From Archivesica marissinica (lineage: Eukaryota; Mollusca; Bivalvia; Venerida; Vesicomyidae), in contig CM026400.1 in the NCBI GenBank assembly GCA_014843695.1, positions 32,121,500 through 32,185,499 of the forward strand: a stretch of DNA of 64,000 nucleotides. The letters are read 5' to 3'. Positions 32,581 through 49,038 of this stretch are shown one piece after another. The stretch's first letter is position 1, and each line of letters starts with the position of its first letter. The position numbers and the translations under genes were made by a program. The notes beneath the pieces were generated by a model. It was not told where the DNA came from. It saw only the letters and a list, made by a program, of their open reading frames with translations, and ran no database searches.

Positions 32581-35500
32581 GACCTATATCTGCTAGTATA
32601 ACGGAGTCAATACCTACCTATAACCGCTAGTATAACAGAGTATATACCTACATATAACTGCTAGTATGACCGAGTATATACCTACTTATAACTGCTAGCA
32701 TAACATACACTATACCTCCAATAACTGTTAGTATAACATAGTATATACATACCTATAACTGCTAGTACAACATAGTATATACATACATCTAACCGCTACT
32801 ATAACATAGTCTATACCTACCTATAACTGCTAGTGTAACAGAGTATATAGCTACCTATATCTGCTAGCATAACAGAGTATATACCTACCTATAACAGCTA
32901 GTATAACATAGTCTATATCTACATATAACTGCTAGTATAACAGAGTATAGAGCTACCTATAACTGCTAGTGTAACAGAGTCTATACCTACCTATAACCGC
33001 TAGTATAACATAGTCTATACCTACCTATAACAGCTTTTATAACAGAGTATATACCTACCTATAACTGCAAGTATGACAGAGTATATAACTACTTATAACT
33101 GCTAGTATAACATACTCAATACCTACCTATAACTGCTAGTATCACAGAGTATATACCTACCTATAACTGCTAGTATGACAGCGTATATACCTACTTATAA
33201 CTGCTAGTATAACATACTCTATATCTACATATAACTGGTAGTATAACAGAATCTATACCTAGCTATAACTGCTAGTATAACATAATCTGTACCTACATAT
33301 AACTGCTAGTATAACATAGTCTATACTTACATATAACTGCTAGTATAACAGAGTCTATACCTACCTATAACTGCTAGTGTAACAGAGTATATAGCTATCT
33401 ATATCTGCTAGTATAACATAGTCTAAACCTACCTATTACTGTTAGTGTAACATAGTCTATACCGACCTATAACTTCTAGTATAACATAGTATATACCTAG
33501 CTATAACTGCTAGTATAACAGAGTATATACCTACCTATAACCGCTAGTATAACATAGTCTATATCTACCTATACCTGCTAGTATAACAGAGTCTATACCG
33601 ACCTATAACTGCTAGTAAAATGTAGTCTATATCTACATATAACTACTAGTATAACATAGTCTATACCTACCTATAACTGCTAGTTTAACATAATATATAA
33701 CTACCTATAACTAGTAGTATAGCAGAGTATATACCTACCTATAACTGATAGTATTATAGAGTATATACCTACATATAACTGTTAGTATAGCAGAGTATAT
33801 AACTATCTATAAGTGCTAGTATAACAGAGTATATACCTACCTATAACTGCTGGTATAATATAGTCTATATCTACATATAACTACTAGCATAACATACTCT
33901 ATACCTACCTATAACTGCTAGTATAACAGAGTCTATACCTAACTATAACTGCTAGTATAATATAGTCTATATCTACATATAACTACTAGTATAACATAGT
34001 CTATACCTACCTATAACTGTTAGTATAACATACTCTATACCGACCTATAACTGCTAGTAAAATGAAGTCTATATCTACATATAACTATTAGTATAACATA
34101 GTCTATACCTACCTATTACTGCTAGTTTAACATAATATATAACTACCTATAACTAGCAGTATAGCAGAGTATATACCTACCAATAACTGATAGTATAACA
34201 GAGTATATACCTACCTATAACTGCTAGTATAACAGTGTCTATACCTACCTATAACTGCTAATGTAATATAGTCTATATCTACATATAACTACTAGTATAA
34301 CATAGTCTATACCTACCAATAACTGCTAGTATAACATACTCTATACCGACCTATAACTTCTAGTATAACAGAGTATATACCTACCTATAGCTGATAGTAC
34401 AACAGAGTATATACATACATATAACCGCTGGTGTAACATAGTCTATACCTACCAATAACTGCTAGTATGACAGAGTATATAACTACTTATAACTGCTAGT
34501 ATAACATCCTCTATACCTACCTATAACTGCTAGTATAACAGAGAATATACCTACCTATAACTGCTAGTATGACAGCGTATATACCTACTTATAACTGCTA
34601 GTATAACATACTCTATATCTACATATAACTGGTATTATAACAGAGTCAATACCAAGCAATAACTGCTAGTATAACATAATCTGTACCTACATATAACTGC
34701 TAGTATAACATAGTATATACATACATATAACTGCTAGTATAACAGAGTATATACCTACCTATAACTGCAAGTATAACAGAGTATATACCTACCTATAACC
34801 GCTAGTATAACATAGTCTATACCTACATATAACTGCTAGTATAAGAGAGTATATACCTATCTATAACTGCTAGAATAACAAGAGTATATACCTACCTATA
34901 ACCACTAGTATAACATAGTCTATACCTACCTATAACTGCTAGTTTAACATAATATATAACTACCTATAACTAGTAGTATAGCAGAGTATATACCTACCAA
35001 TAACTGATAGTATAACAGAGTATATACCTACCTATAACTGCTAGTATAACAGAGTGTATACCTACCTATAACTGCTAACAGAGTATATACCTACCTATAA
35101 CTGCTAGTATAACAGAGTGTATACCTACCTATAACTGCTAATATAATATAGTCTATAGCTACATATAACTACTAGTATAACACAGTCTATACCTACCAAT
35201 AACTGCTAGTATAACATACTCTATACCTACCTATAACTGCTAGTATAACAGAGTATATACCTACCTATAGCTGATAGTACAACAGAGTATATACATACAT
35301 CTAACCGCTGGGGTAACATAGTCTATACCTACCAATAACTGCTAGTGTAACAGAGTATATAGCTACCTATATCTGCTAGTATAACAGAGTCTATACCTAC
35401 CTATAACAGCTAGTATAACATAGTCTATACCTACATATAACTGCTAGTATAACATAGTCTATACCTACATATATCTGCTAGTATAACATAGTCAATACCT

Positions 35501-38500
35501 ACCTATAACTGCTAGTATAAAAGACTATATGCCTACCTATAACTGCTATATAACTGCTAGTATAGCTGAGTATATACCTACATATAACCGCTGGTATAAC
35601 ATAGTCTATACCTACCTATAACTGCTAGTGTAACAGAGTATGTAGCTACCTATATCTGCTAGTATAACATAGTCTATACCTACCTATAACAGTTAGTATA
35701 ACATAGTCTATACCTACATATAACTGCTAGTATAACAGAGTATATACCTACCTATAAATGCTAGTATAACAGAGTCTATACCTACACATATCTGCTAGTA
35801 TAACATAGTTAATACCTTCCTATAACTGCTAGTATAAAAGACTATATGCCCACCTATAACTGCTATATAACTGCTAGTATAGCAGAGTATATAACTATCT
35901 ATAAGTGCTAGTATAACAGAGTCTATACCTACCTATAACTGCTAGTATAATATAGTCTATATCTACATATTACTACTAGTATAACATAGTCTATACCTAC
36001 CAATAACTGCTTGTATAACATACTCTATACCTACCTATAACTGCTAGTATAACAGAGTATATACCTACCTATAACTGCTAGTACAACAGAGTATATACAT
36101 AAATCTAACCGCTGGTATAACATAGTCTATACCTACCTATAACTGCTAGTGTAACAGAGTATATAGCTACCTATATCTGCTAGTATAACATAGTCTATAC
36201 CTACCTATAACAGCTAGTATAACATAGTCTATACCTACATATAACTGCTAGTATAACAGAGTATATACCTACCTATAACTGCTAGTATAACAGAGTCTAT
36301 ACCTACATATATCTGCTAGTATAACATAGTTAATACCTACCTATAACAGCTAGTATAAAAGACTATATGCCCATCTATAACTGCTATATAACTGCTAGTA
36401 TAGCAGAGTATATAACTATCTATAAGTGCTAGCATAACAGAGTCTATACCTACCTATAACTGCTAGTATAATATAGTCTATATCTACATATTACTACTAG
36501 TATAACATAGTCTATACCTACCAATAACTGCTAGTATAACATACTGTATACCTACCTATAACTGCTAGTATAACAGAGTATATACCTACCTATAACTGCT
36601 AGTACAACAGAGTATATATATACATCTAACCGCTGGTATAACATAGTCAATACCTACGTATAGCTGCTAGTGTAACAGAGTATATAGCTACCTATATCTG
36701 CTAGTATAACAGAGTCTATACCTACCTATAACTGCTAGTATAACATAGTCTATATCTACATATAACTGCTAGTATAAAAGAGTATATAGCTACTTATAAC
36801 TGATAGTGTAACAGTGTCTATACCTACCTATAACTGCTAGTATAACATAGTATATACCTACCTATAACTGCTAGCATAACATACGCTATGCCTACATATA
36901 ACTGGTATTATAACAGAGTATATACCTACCTATAACTGCTAGTATAACAGAGTATTTACCTACCTATAACTGCTAGTACAACAGAGTATATACCTACCTA
37001 TAACTGCTAGTATAACAGAGTATATACCTACCTATAACCGCTAGTATAACATAGTCTATATCTACCTATAACTGCTAGTATAACATAGAATATACCTACC
37101 TATAACCGTTATTATAACATAGTCTATACCTACCTATAACTGCTAGTATAACATAGTCTATACCTACCTATAACTGCTAGTATAACATTATATTCCTACC
37201 TATATCTGCTAGTATGACAGAGTATATACCTACTTATAACTGCTAGTATAACATACTCTATACCTACACATAACTGCTAGTATAACAGAGTATATACCTA
37301 CCTATACATGCTAGTACAACAGAGTATATACATGCATCTAACCGCTGGTATAACATAGTCTATGCATACCTATAACTGCTAGTGTAACAGAGTATATAGC
37401 TACCTATATCTGCTAGTATAACAGAGTCAATACCTACCTATAGCCGCTAGTATAACAGTGTACAGAGCTACCGATATCTGCTAGTATAACAGACTCAATA
37501 CCTACCTATAACCGCTATTATAACAGAGTCTATACCTACCTGTAACAGCTAGTATAACATAGTCTATACCTACATATAACTGCTAGTATAACAGAGTATA
37601 TAGCTACCTATATATGCTAGTATAACAGACTCAATACCTATCTATAACCGCTATTATAACAGAGTCTATACCTACCTATTACTGCTAGTATAACATACTC
37701 TATAACTACCTTTAACAGCTTGTAAAACAGAGTATATACCTACCTATAACTGCTAGTATAACAGAGTATATACCTACCTATGACTGCTAGTATGACAGCG
37801 TATATACCTACTTATAACTGCTAGTATAACATACTCTATACCTACCTATAACTGCTAGTACAACATAGTATATACCTACCTATAACTGCTGGTATAACAG
37901 TGTATATACCTACCTATAACTGCTAGTATAACATAGTATATACCTACCTATAACTGCTAGCATAACATACGCTATGCCTACATATAACTGGTATTATAAC
38001 AGAGTATATACCTACCTATAACTGCTAGTATAACAGAGTATTTACCTACCTATAACTGCTAGTACAACAGAGTATATACCTACCTATAACTGCTAGTATA
38101 ACAGAGTATATACCTACCTATAACCGCTAGTATAACATAGTCTATATCTACCTATAACTGCTAGTATAACATAGAATATACCTACCTATAACCGTTATTA
38201 TAACATAGTCTATACCTACCTATAACTGCTAGTATAACATAGTCTATACCTACCTATAACTGCTAGTATAACATTATATTCCTACCTATATCTGCTAGTA
38301 TGACAGAGTATATACCTACTTATAACTGCTAGTATAACATACTCTATACCTACACATAACTGCTAGTATAACAGAGTATATACCTACCTATACATGCTAG
38401 TACAACAGAGTATATACATGCATCTAACCGCTGGTATAACATAGTCTATGCATACCTATAACTGCTAGTGTAACAGAGTATATAGCTACCTATATCTGCT

Positions 38501-41500
38501 AGTATAACAGAGTCAATACCTACCTATAGCCGCTAGTATAACAGTGTACAGAGCTACCGATATCTGCTAGTATAACAGACTCAATACCTACCTATAACCG
38601 CTATTATAACAGAGTCTATACCTACCTGTAACAGCTAGTATAACATAGTCTATACCTACATATAACTGCTAGTATAACAGAGTATATAGCTACCTATATA
38701 TGCTAGTATAACAGACTCAATACCTATCTATAACCGCTATTATAACAGAGTCTATACCTACCTATTACTGCTAGTATAACATACTCTATAACTACCTTTA
38801 ACAGCTTGTAAAACAGAGTATATACCTACCTATAACTGCTAGTATAACAGAGTATATACCTACCTATGACTGCTAGTATGACAGCGTATATACCTACTTA
38901 TAACTGCTAGTATAACATACTCTATACCTACCTATAACTGCTAGTACAACATAGTATATACCTACCTATAACTGCTGGTATAACATAGTCCATATCTACC
39001 TATTATTGCTAGTATAACATAGCCTATACCTACCTATGACCGCTATTATAACATAGTCTATACCTACCTATAACTGCTAGTATAACAGAGTATATACCTA
39101 CCTATAACTGTTAGCATGACATAATCTATACTAACCTATTACAGCTAGTATAACATATTCTTTACCTACCTATAGCTGCTAGTATAACAGAGTATATACC
39201 TACCTATAACTGCTGGTATAACATAATATATACCTACCTATAACTACTAGTATAGCAGAGTATATACCTACCTATAACTGCTAGTATAACATAGTCTATA
39301 CCTACCTATAACCGCTAGTATAACATAATCTATACCTACCTATAACTTCTAGTATAACATGGTATATACCTAGCTATAACTGCTAGTATAACATAATCTG
39401 TACCTACATATAACTGCTAGTATAACATACTCTATACCTACCTATAACTGGTAGTATAACAGAGTATATACCTACCTATAACTGTTAGTATAAAAGAGTG
39501 TATACCTACCTATAACTGCTAGTACAACAGAGTATATACCTACCTAAAACTTCTAGTATAACATAGTATATACCTAGCTATAACTGCTAGTATAACATAA
39601 TCTGTACCTACATATAACTGCTAGTATAACATAGTCTATACCTACCTATAACTGCTAGTATAACAGGGTATATACATACCTATAACTGCTAGTATAACAG
39701 AGTATGTACTTACCTATAACCGCTAGTATAACATAGTCTATATCTACCTATAACTGCTAGTATAACATAGAATATACCTACCTATAACCGCTATTATAAC
39801 ATAGTATATAACTACTTATAACTGCTAGTATAACATACTCTATACCTACCTAAAACTGCTAGTATAACATACTCTATACCTACCTATAACTGATTGTATA
39901 ACAGAGTATACACCTACCTATAACTGCTAGTATAACATAGTCCATATCTACCTATTATTGCTAGTATGACATAGTCTATACCTACCTATAACCGCTATTA
40001 TAACATAATCTATACCTACCTATAACTGCTAGTATAACAGAGTATATATCTACCTATACCTGCTAGTATAACAGAGTATATACCTACCTATTACTGCTAG
40101 TATAACATATTTCAATACCTACCTATAACCTCTTTTACTACATAGTCAATACCTACCTATAACTGCTAGTATAACATAGTCTATACCTACCTATAACTGC
40201 TAGTATAACATAGTATATACCTACATAAACCTCTATTATAACATAGTCTATACCTAGCTATAACTGCTAGTATAACATAGTCTATACCTATATATAACTG
40301 CTAGTATAACAGAGTATATACCTACCTATATCTGCTAGTATAACATAGTCTATACCTACCTATAACTGCTAGAATAACATAGACTATACCTACCTATAAC
40401 CGCTATTATAGACTAGTCTATAGCTACCTATAACTGTTAGTATAACATAGTATATACATATCTCTAACTGCTAGTATAACAGAGTATATACCTACCTATA
40501 ACTGCTAGTATAACAGAGTCTATACCTACCTATTACTGCTAGTATAACAGACTCTATACCTACCTATAACAGCTAGTATAACATAGTATATACCTACATA
40601 TAACTGCTAGTATAACAGAGTATATAGCTCCCTATATCTGTTAGTATAACAGACTCATACCAACCTATAACCGCTATTATAACAGAGTCTTACCTACCTA
40701 TTACTGCTAGTATAACATAGTCTAGACCTACCTATAACCGCTATTATAACATAGTCTATACCTACCTATAACTGCTAGTATAACAGAGTATATACCTACC
40801 TATACCTGCTAGTATAACAGAGTATATATCTACCTATTACTGCTAGTATAACATATTTCAATACCTACCTATAACCTCTATTACTACATAGTCAATACCT
40901 ACCTATAACTGCTAGTATAACATAGTCTATACCTACATATAACTGCTAGTAAAACAGAGTATATACCTACCTATAACTACTAGTATAACAGAGTATATAC
41001 CTACCTATAACTGCTAGTATAACATAGTCTATACCTACCTATAACTGCTAGTATAACAGAGTATATACCTACTTATAACTGCTAGTATAACATACTCTAT
41101 ACCTACATATAACTGCTAGTATAACAGAGTATATACCTACCTATAAATGCTAGTCCAACAGAGTATATACATGCATCTAACCGCTGGTATAACATAGTCT
41201 ATGCATACCTATAACTGCTAGTGTAACATAGTATATACCTACTTATAACTGCTAGTATAACATACTATATACCTACCTATAACTGGTAATATAACAGAGT
41301 ATATACCTACCTATAACTGCTAGTACAACAGAGTATATACCTACCTATAACACCTAGTATAACATAGTATATACCTACCTATTACTGTTACTGTAACAGA
41401 GTATATACCTACCTATAACTGCTAGTATAACATAATCTATACCTACCTATAACTTCTAGTATAAAATATTATATACCTAGCTATAACTGCTAGTATAACA

Positions 41501-44500
41501 TAATCTATACCTACCTATAACTGCTAGTATAACAGAGTATATACCTACATATAACTGCTAGTATAACAGAGTATATACCTACCTATAACCGCTAGTATAA
41601 CATAGTCTATATCTACCTATAACTGCTAGTATAACATAGAATATACCTACCTATAACCGCTATTATAACATTGTCTATACCTACCTATAACTGCTAGTAT
41701 AACATAGTCTATACCTACCTATAACTGCTAGTATAACATTATATTCCTACCTATATCTGCTAGTATGACAGAGTATATACCTACTTATAACTGCTAGTAT
41801 AACATACTCTATACCTACATATAACTGCTAGTATAACAGAGTATATACCTACCTATACATGCTAGTACAACAGAGTATATACATGCATCTAACCGCTGGT
41901 ATAACATAGTATATGCATACCTATAACTGCTAGTGTAACAGAGTATATAGCTACCTATATCTGCTAGTATAACAGAGTCAATACCTACCTATAGCCGCTG
42001 GTATAACAGTGTACAGAGCTACCTATAACCGCTATTATAACAGAGTCTATACCTACCTGTAACAGCTAGTATAACATAGTCTATACCTACATATAACTGC
42101 TAGTATAACAGAGTATATAGCTACCTATATCTGCTAGTATAACAGACTCAATACCTATCTATAACCGCTATTATAACAGAGTCTATACGTACCTATTACT
42201 GCTAGTATAACATACTCTATAACTACCTTTAACAGCTTGTAAAACAGAGTATATACCTACCTATAACTGCTAGTATAACAGAGTATATACCTACCTATGA
42301 CTGCTAGTATGACAGCGTATATAGCTACTTATAACTGCTAGTATAACATACTCTATACCTACCTATAACTGCTAGTACAACATAGTATATACCTACCTAT
42401 AACTGCTAGTATAACATAGTCCATATCTACCTATTATTGCTAGTATAACATAGCCTATACCTACCTATTATCTGCTAGTATAACATAGTCCATATCTACC
42501 TATTATTGCTAGTATGACATAGTCTATACCTACCTATAACCGCTATTATAACATAGTCTATACCTACCTATAACTGCTAGTATAACAGAGTATATATCTA
42601 CCTATACCTGCTAGTATAACAGAGTATATACCTACCTATTACTGCTAGTATAACATATTTCAATACCTACCTATAACCTCTATTACTACATAGTCAATAC
42701 CTACCTATAACTGCTAGTATAACATAGTCTATACCTACATATAACTGCTAGTAAATCAGAGTTTATACCTACCTATAACTGCTAGTATAACATAGTATAT
42801 ACATACCTATAACCGCTATTATAACAGAGTCTTTACCTACCTATTACTGCTAGTATAACATACTCTATACCTACCTATAACAGCTTGTATAACATAATCT
42901 ATACCTACCTATAACTTCTAGTATAACATAGTATATACCTAGCTATAACTGCTAGTATAACATAATCTGTATCTACATATAACTGCTAGTATAACATACT
43001 CTATACCTACCTATAACTGCTAGTATAACAGAGTATATACCTACCTATAACTGCTAGTATGACAGCGTATATACCTACTTATAACTGCTAGTATAACATA
43101 CTCTATACCTACCTATAACTGGTAGTATAACAGTGTATATACCTACCTATAACTGCTAGTATAAAAGAGTATATACCTACCTATAACTGCTAGTACAACA
43201 GAGTATATACCTACCTATAACTGCTAGTATAACATAGAATATACCTACCTATAACCGCTAGTATAACATAGTATATACCTACCTATAACTGCTAGTATAA
43301 CATAGTATATACCTACCTATAACTGCTAGTACAACAGAGTATATACATACCTATAACTTCTAGTATAACAGACTCAATACCAACCTATAACCGCTATTAT
43401 AACAGAGTCTTTACCTACCTATTACTGCTAGTATAACATACTCTATACCTACCTATAACAGCTTGTATAACAGAGTATATACCTACCTATAACTGCTAGT
43501 ATGACAGAGTATATAACTACTTATAACTGCTAGTATAACATACTCTATACCTACCTAAAACTGCTAGTATAACATACTCTATACATACCTATAACTGCTA
43601 GTATAACATAGTATACACCTACCTATAACTGCTAGTATAACATAGTCCATATCTACCTATTATTGCTAGTATAACGTAGTCTATACCTACCTATAACCGC
43701 TATTATAACATAGTCTATACCTACCTATAACTGCTAGTATAACAGAGTATATACCTAACTATACCTGCTAGTATAACAGAGTATATACCTACCTATTACT
43801 GCTAGTATAACATATTTCAATACCTACCTATAACCTCTATTACTACATAGTCAATACCTACCTATAACTGCTAGTATAACATAGTCTATACCTACCTATT
43901 ACTGCTAGTATAACAGACTCTATACCTACCTATAACTGCTAGCATAACATAGTATATACCAACCTATAACTGCTAGTATAACAGAGTATATACATATATA
44001 TAACCGCTAGTATAACATAGTCCATATATACCTATAACTGCTAGAATAACATAGACTATACCTACCTATAACTGCTTGCAAAACAGAATATATACCTACG
44101 TATAACTGCTAGTATGACAGAGTATATAACTACTTATAACTGCTGGTATAACATACTCTATACCTACATATAACTGCTAGTATAACAGAGTATATACCTA
44201 CCTATAACTGCTAGTACAACAGAGTATATACCTACCTATAACCACTAATATAACATAGTCTATATATACCTATAACTGCTAGTATAACATAGAATATACC
44301 TACCTATAACCGCTATTATAACATAGTCTATACCTACCTATAACTGCTAGTATAACAGAGTATATAGCTACCTATATCTGCTAGTATAACAGAGTCAATA
44401 CCTACCTATAGCCGCTAATATAACAGAGTATATAGCTACCTATATTTGCTAGTATAACAGACTCAATACCTACCTATAACCGCTATTATAACAGAGTATA

Positions 44501-47500
44501 TACCTACCTATAACAGCTAGTATAACAGAGTCTATACCTACATATAACTGCTATTATAACAGCGTATATAGCTACCTATATCTGCTAGTATAACAGAGTA
44601 TATAGCTACCTATATCTGCTAGTATAACATAGTCAATACCTACCTATAGCCGCTAGTATAACAGAGTATATAGCTACCTATATCTGCTAGTATAACAGAC
44701 TCAATACCTACCTATAACCGCTATTATAACAGAGTCTATACCTACCTATAACAGCTAGTATCACATAGTCTATACCTAGATATAACTGCTAGTATAACAG
44801 AGTATATAGCTACCTATATCTGCTAGTATAACAGAATCAATATATACCTATAACCGCTATTATAACAGAGTCTATATCTACCTATAACAGCTTGTAAAAC
44901 AGAGTATATACCTACCTATAACTGCTAGTATGACAGAGTATATAACTACTTATAACTGCTAGTATAAGATACTCTATACCTACCTATAACTGCTAGTATA
45001 ACAGAGTATTTACCTACTTATAACTGCTAGTATAACATACTCTATATCTACCTATAACAGCTTGTAAAACAGAGTATATACCTACCTATAACTGCTAGTA
45101 TGACAGAGTATATAACTACTTATAACTGCTAGTATAACATACTCTATACCTACCTATAACTGCTAGTATAACAGAGTATTTACCTACTTATAACTGCTAG
45201 TATAACATACTCTATACCTACCTATTACTGCTAGTATAACATAGACTATACCTACCTATAACCGCTATTATAGCCTAGTCTATAGCTACCTATAACTGTT
45301 AGTATAACATAGTCTATACGTACCTATAACGGCTAGTAAATCAGAGTATATACCTACCTATAACTGCTAGTATAACATAGTATATACATATCTATAACTG
45401 CTAGTATAACAGAGTATATACCTACCTATAACTGCTAGTATAACAGAGTCTATACCTACCTATTACTGCTAGTATAACAGACTATATACCTACCTATAAC
45501 TGCTAGCATAACAGAGTATATACCAACCTATAACGGCTAGTAAATCAGAGTATATACCTACCTATAACTGCTAGTATAACATAGTATATACATACCTATA
45601 ACTGCTAGTATAACATAGTATATACCTACCTATAACAGCTTGTATAACAGAGTATATACCTACCTATCACTGCTAGTATAACATACTCTATACCTACCTA
45701 TAACTACTAGTATAACAGAGTATATACCTACCTATAGCTGCTAGTATGACAGCGTATATACCTACTTTTAACTGCTAGTATAACATAATCTATACCTACC
45801 TATAACTGGTAGTATAACAGAGATTATACCTACCTATAACTGCTAGTATAACAGAGTATATACCTACCTATAACTGCTAGTACAACAGAGTATATACCTA
45901 CCTATAACTTCTAGTATAACATAGTATATACCTAGCTATAACTGCTAGTATAACATAATCTGTACCTACATATAACTGCTAGTATAACATAGTCTATACC
46001 TACCTATAACTGCTAGTATAACAGAGTATATACCTACATATAACTGCTAGTATAACAGAGTATATACCTACCTAAAACTGCTAGTATGACAGAGTATATA
46101 ACTACTTATAACTGCTAGTATAACATACTCTATACCTACCTATAACTGCTAGTATAACAGAGTATATACCTACCTATAACTGCTAGTATGAAATAGTCTA
46201 TACCTACTTATAACTGCTATTATAACATAATCTATACCTACCTATAATTGGTAGTATAACAGAGTATATACCTCCCTATAACTGCTAGTACAACAGAGTA
46301 TATACCTACCTATAACTGCTAGTATAACATAATCTATACCTACCTATAACTTCTAGTATAACAGAGTATATACCTACCTATAACTGCTAGTACAACAGTG
46401 TATATACCTACCTATAACCGCTAGTATAACATAGTCTATATCTACCTATAACTGCTAGTATAACATAGAATATACCTACCTATAACCGCTATTATAACAT
46501 AGTCTATACCTACCTATAACTGCTAGTATAACATAGTATATACCTACCTATAACTGCTAGTATAACATTATATTCCTACCTATATCTGCTAGTATGACAG
46601 AGTATATACCTACTTATAACTGCTAGTATAACATACTCTATACCTACATATAACTGCTAGTATAACAGAGTATATACCTACCTATATCTGCTAGTAAACT
46701 AACAGAGTATATACCATCTATAACTGCTAGTATGACAGAGTAAATACCTACCTATTACTGCTAGTATAGCATATCTATACCTACCTATAACTGGTTGTAA
46801 AAACTGAGTCATATAACAACTTATTACTGCTAGTATAACATACTATATACCTACCTATAACTGCTATTATAACAGAGTATATACCTACCTATAACTGCTA
46901 GTATAACAGAGTATATACCTACCTATAACTGCTAGTATAACATAGTATATACCTACCTATAACTGCTAGTATAACATAGTATATACCTACCTATAACTGC
47001 TAGTATAACATAGTATATATCTACCTATTACTGCTAGTATAACATAGTCTATACCTACCTATAACTGCTAGTATAACATAGTATATACCTACCTATAACT
47101 GCTAGTATGACAGAGTATATACCTACTTATAACTGCTAGTATAACATAATCTATACCTACCTATAACTGCTAGTATAACATAGTTTATACCTACCTATAA
47201 CTGCTAGTATAACAGAGTATATACCTACCTATAACTGCTAGTATAACAGAGTCTATACCTACCTATAACTGCTAGTATAACATAGTATATACCTACCTAT
47301 AACTGCTAGTATAACATAATCTGTACCTACATATAACTGCTAGTATAACATAGTCTATACCTACCTATAACTGCTAGTATAACAGAGTATATACCTACCT
47401 ATAACTGCTAGTATAACAGAGTATATACCTACCTATAACTGCTAGTATGACAGAGTATATAACTACTTATAACTGCTAGTATAACATACTCTATACCTAC

Positions 47501-49038
47501 CTATAACTGCTAGTATAACAGAGTATATACCTACCTATAACTGCTAGTATGAAATAGTCTATACCTACTTATAACTGCTATTATAACATAATCTATACCT
47601 ACCTATAATTGGTAGTATAACAGAGTATATACCTCCCTATAACTGCTAGTACAACAGAGTATATACCTACCTATAACTGCTAGTATAACATAATCTATAC
47701 CTACCTATAACTTCTAGTATAACAGAGTATATACCTACCTATAACTGCTAGTACAACAGTGTATATACCTACCTATAACTGCTAGTATAACATAGTCTAT
47801 ACCTACCTATAACTGCTAGTATAACAGAGTATATACCTACCTATAACTGCTATTATAACATAGTCTATACCTAGCTATAACTGCTAGTATAACATAGTAT
47901 AACCTACCTATAAATGCTAGTATAACATTATATCCTACATATATCTTTAGTATGACATAGTATATACTAGTTATAACTGCTAGTTTAACATAGTATATAC
48001 CTACATATAAGCTAGTATAACAGAATATTTACCTACCTATAACTGCTAGTTATAACATAGTATATACATGCATATAACTGCTGGTATAACATAGTCTATG
48101 GCTACCTATATATGCTGGTGTAACATAGTTATATTCTATCTATAACTGTAGTATGACATAGTATATACCTACTTATAACTGCTAGTATAGCATAGTATAT
48201 AACTACCTATGACTGGTAGTATAACAAATTCTATACCTACCTATTACTGCTAGTATAATATAGTATATACCTACATATAACTGCTAGTGTAACATAGTAT
48301 ATACCTACCTATAACGGCTAGTAAATCAGAGTATATACCTACCTATAACTGCTAGTATAAACATAGTATATAATACCTATAAACTGCTAGTATAACATAG
48401 TATTATACCTACCTTAACAGCTTGCAGAACAGAGTATATACCTACCTATCACTTGCTAGTATAACATACTCTATACCTACCTATAACTGCTAGTATAACA
48501 GCGTATATACCTACTTATAACTGCTAGTATGACAGCGTATATATCTACTTATAACTGCTAGTATAACATACTCTATACCTACCTATGACTGGTAGTATAA
48601 CAGAGTATATACCTACCTATAACTGCTAGTATAACAGAGTATATACCTACCTATAACTGCTAGTACAACAGAGTATATACCTACCTATAAATTCTAGTAT
48701 AACATAGTATATACCTAGCTATAACTGCTAGTATAACATAATTTGTACCTACATATAACTACTAGTATAACATAGTCTATACCTACCTATATCTGCTAGT
48801 ATTACAAAGTATATACCTACCTATATCTGCTAGTATAACAGAGTATATACCTACCTAAAACTGCTAGTATGACAAAGTATATAACTACTTATAACTGGTA
48901 GTATAACATACTCTATACCTAACTATAACTGCTAGTATAACAGAGTATATACCTACCTATAACTGCTAGTATGACATCGTCTATACCTACTTATAACTGC
49001 TAGTATAACATACTCTCTACCTACCTATAACTGGTAGT
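32581..49038 (+). repeat. 34-bp satellite, about 484 copies
   Basis: The unit contains TATAACTGCTAGTATAACA, then AGAGTATATACC or ATAGTCTATACC, then TACC. Units differ at several recurrent positions (AACAGAG/AACATAG, TATATACC/TCTATACC, AACTGC/AACCGC), and variants are interspersed. Stops occur in all frames and no reading frame is present. Longer-range copying is visible: 36819-37899 recurs at 37905-38985, and about 490 bp near 45930 recurs near 47291. A pocket at about 47880-48460 has many single-base indels. The array runs into a gap. Confidence 0.97.
36819..38985 (+). repeat. Two apparently identical ~1081-bp blocks within the 34-bp satellite
   Basis: Blocks 36819-37899 and 37905-38985 match at a constant offset of 1086 bp, including rare unit variants (ATACGCTATGCC, ATTATATTCCTACC, ATACATGCATCTAACC). 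I saw no difference at the points compared. Unit-to-unit differences inside each block are frequent, so the block was copied as a whole. A more diverged relative lies at about 41545-42415. Confidence 0.85.
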
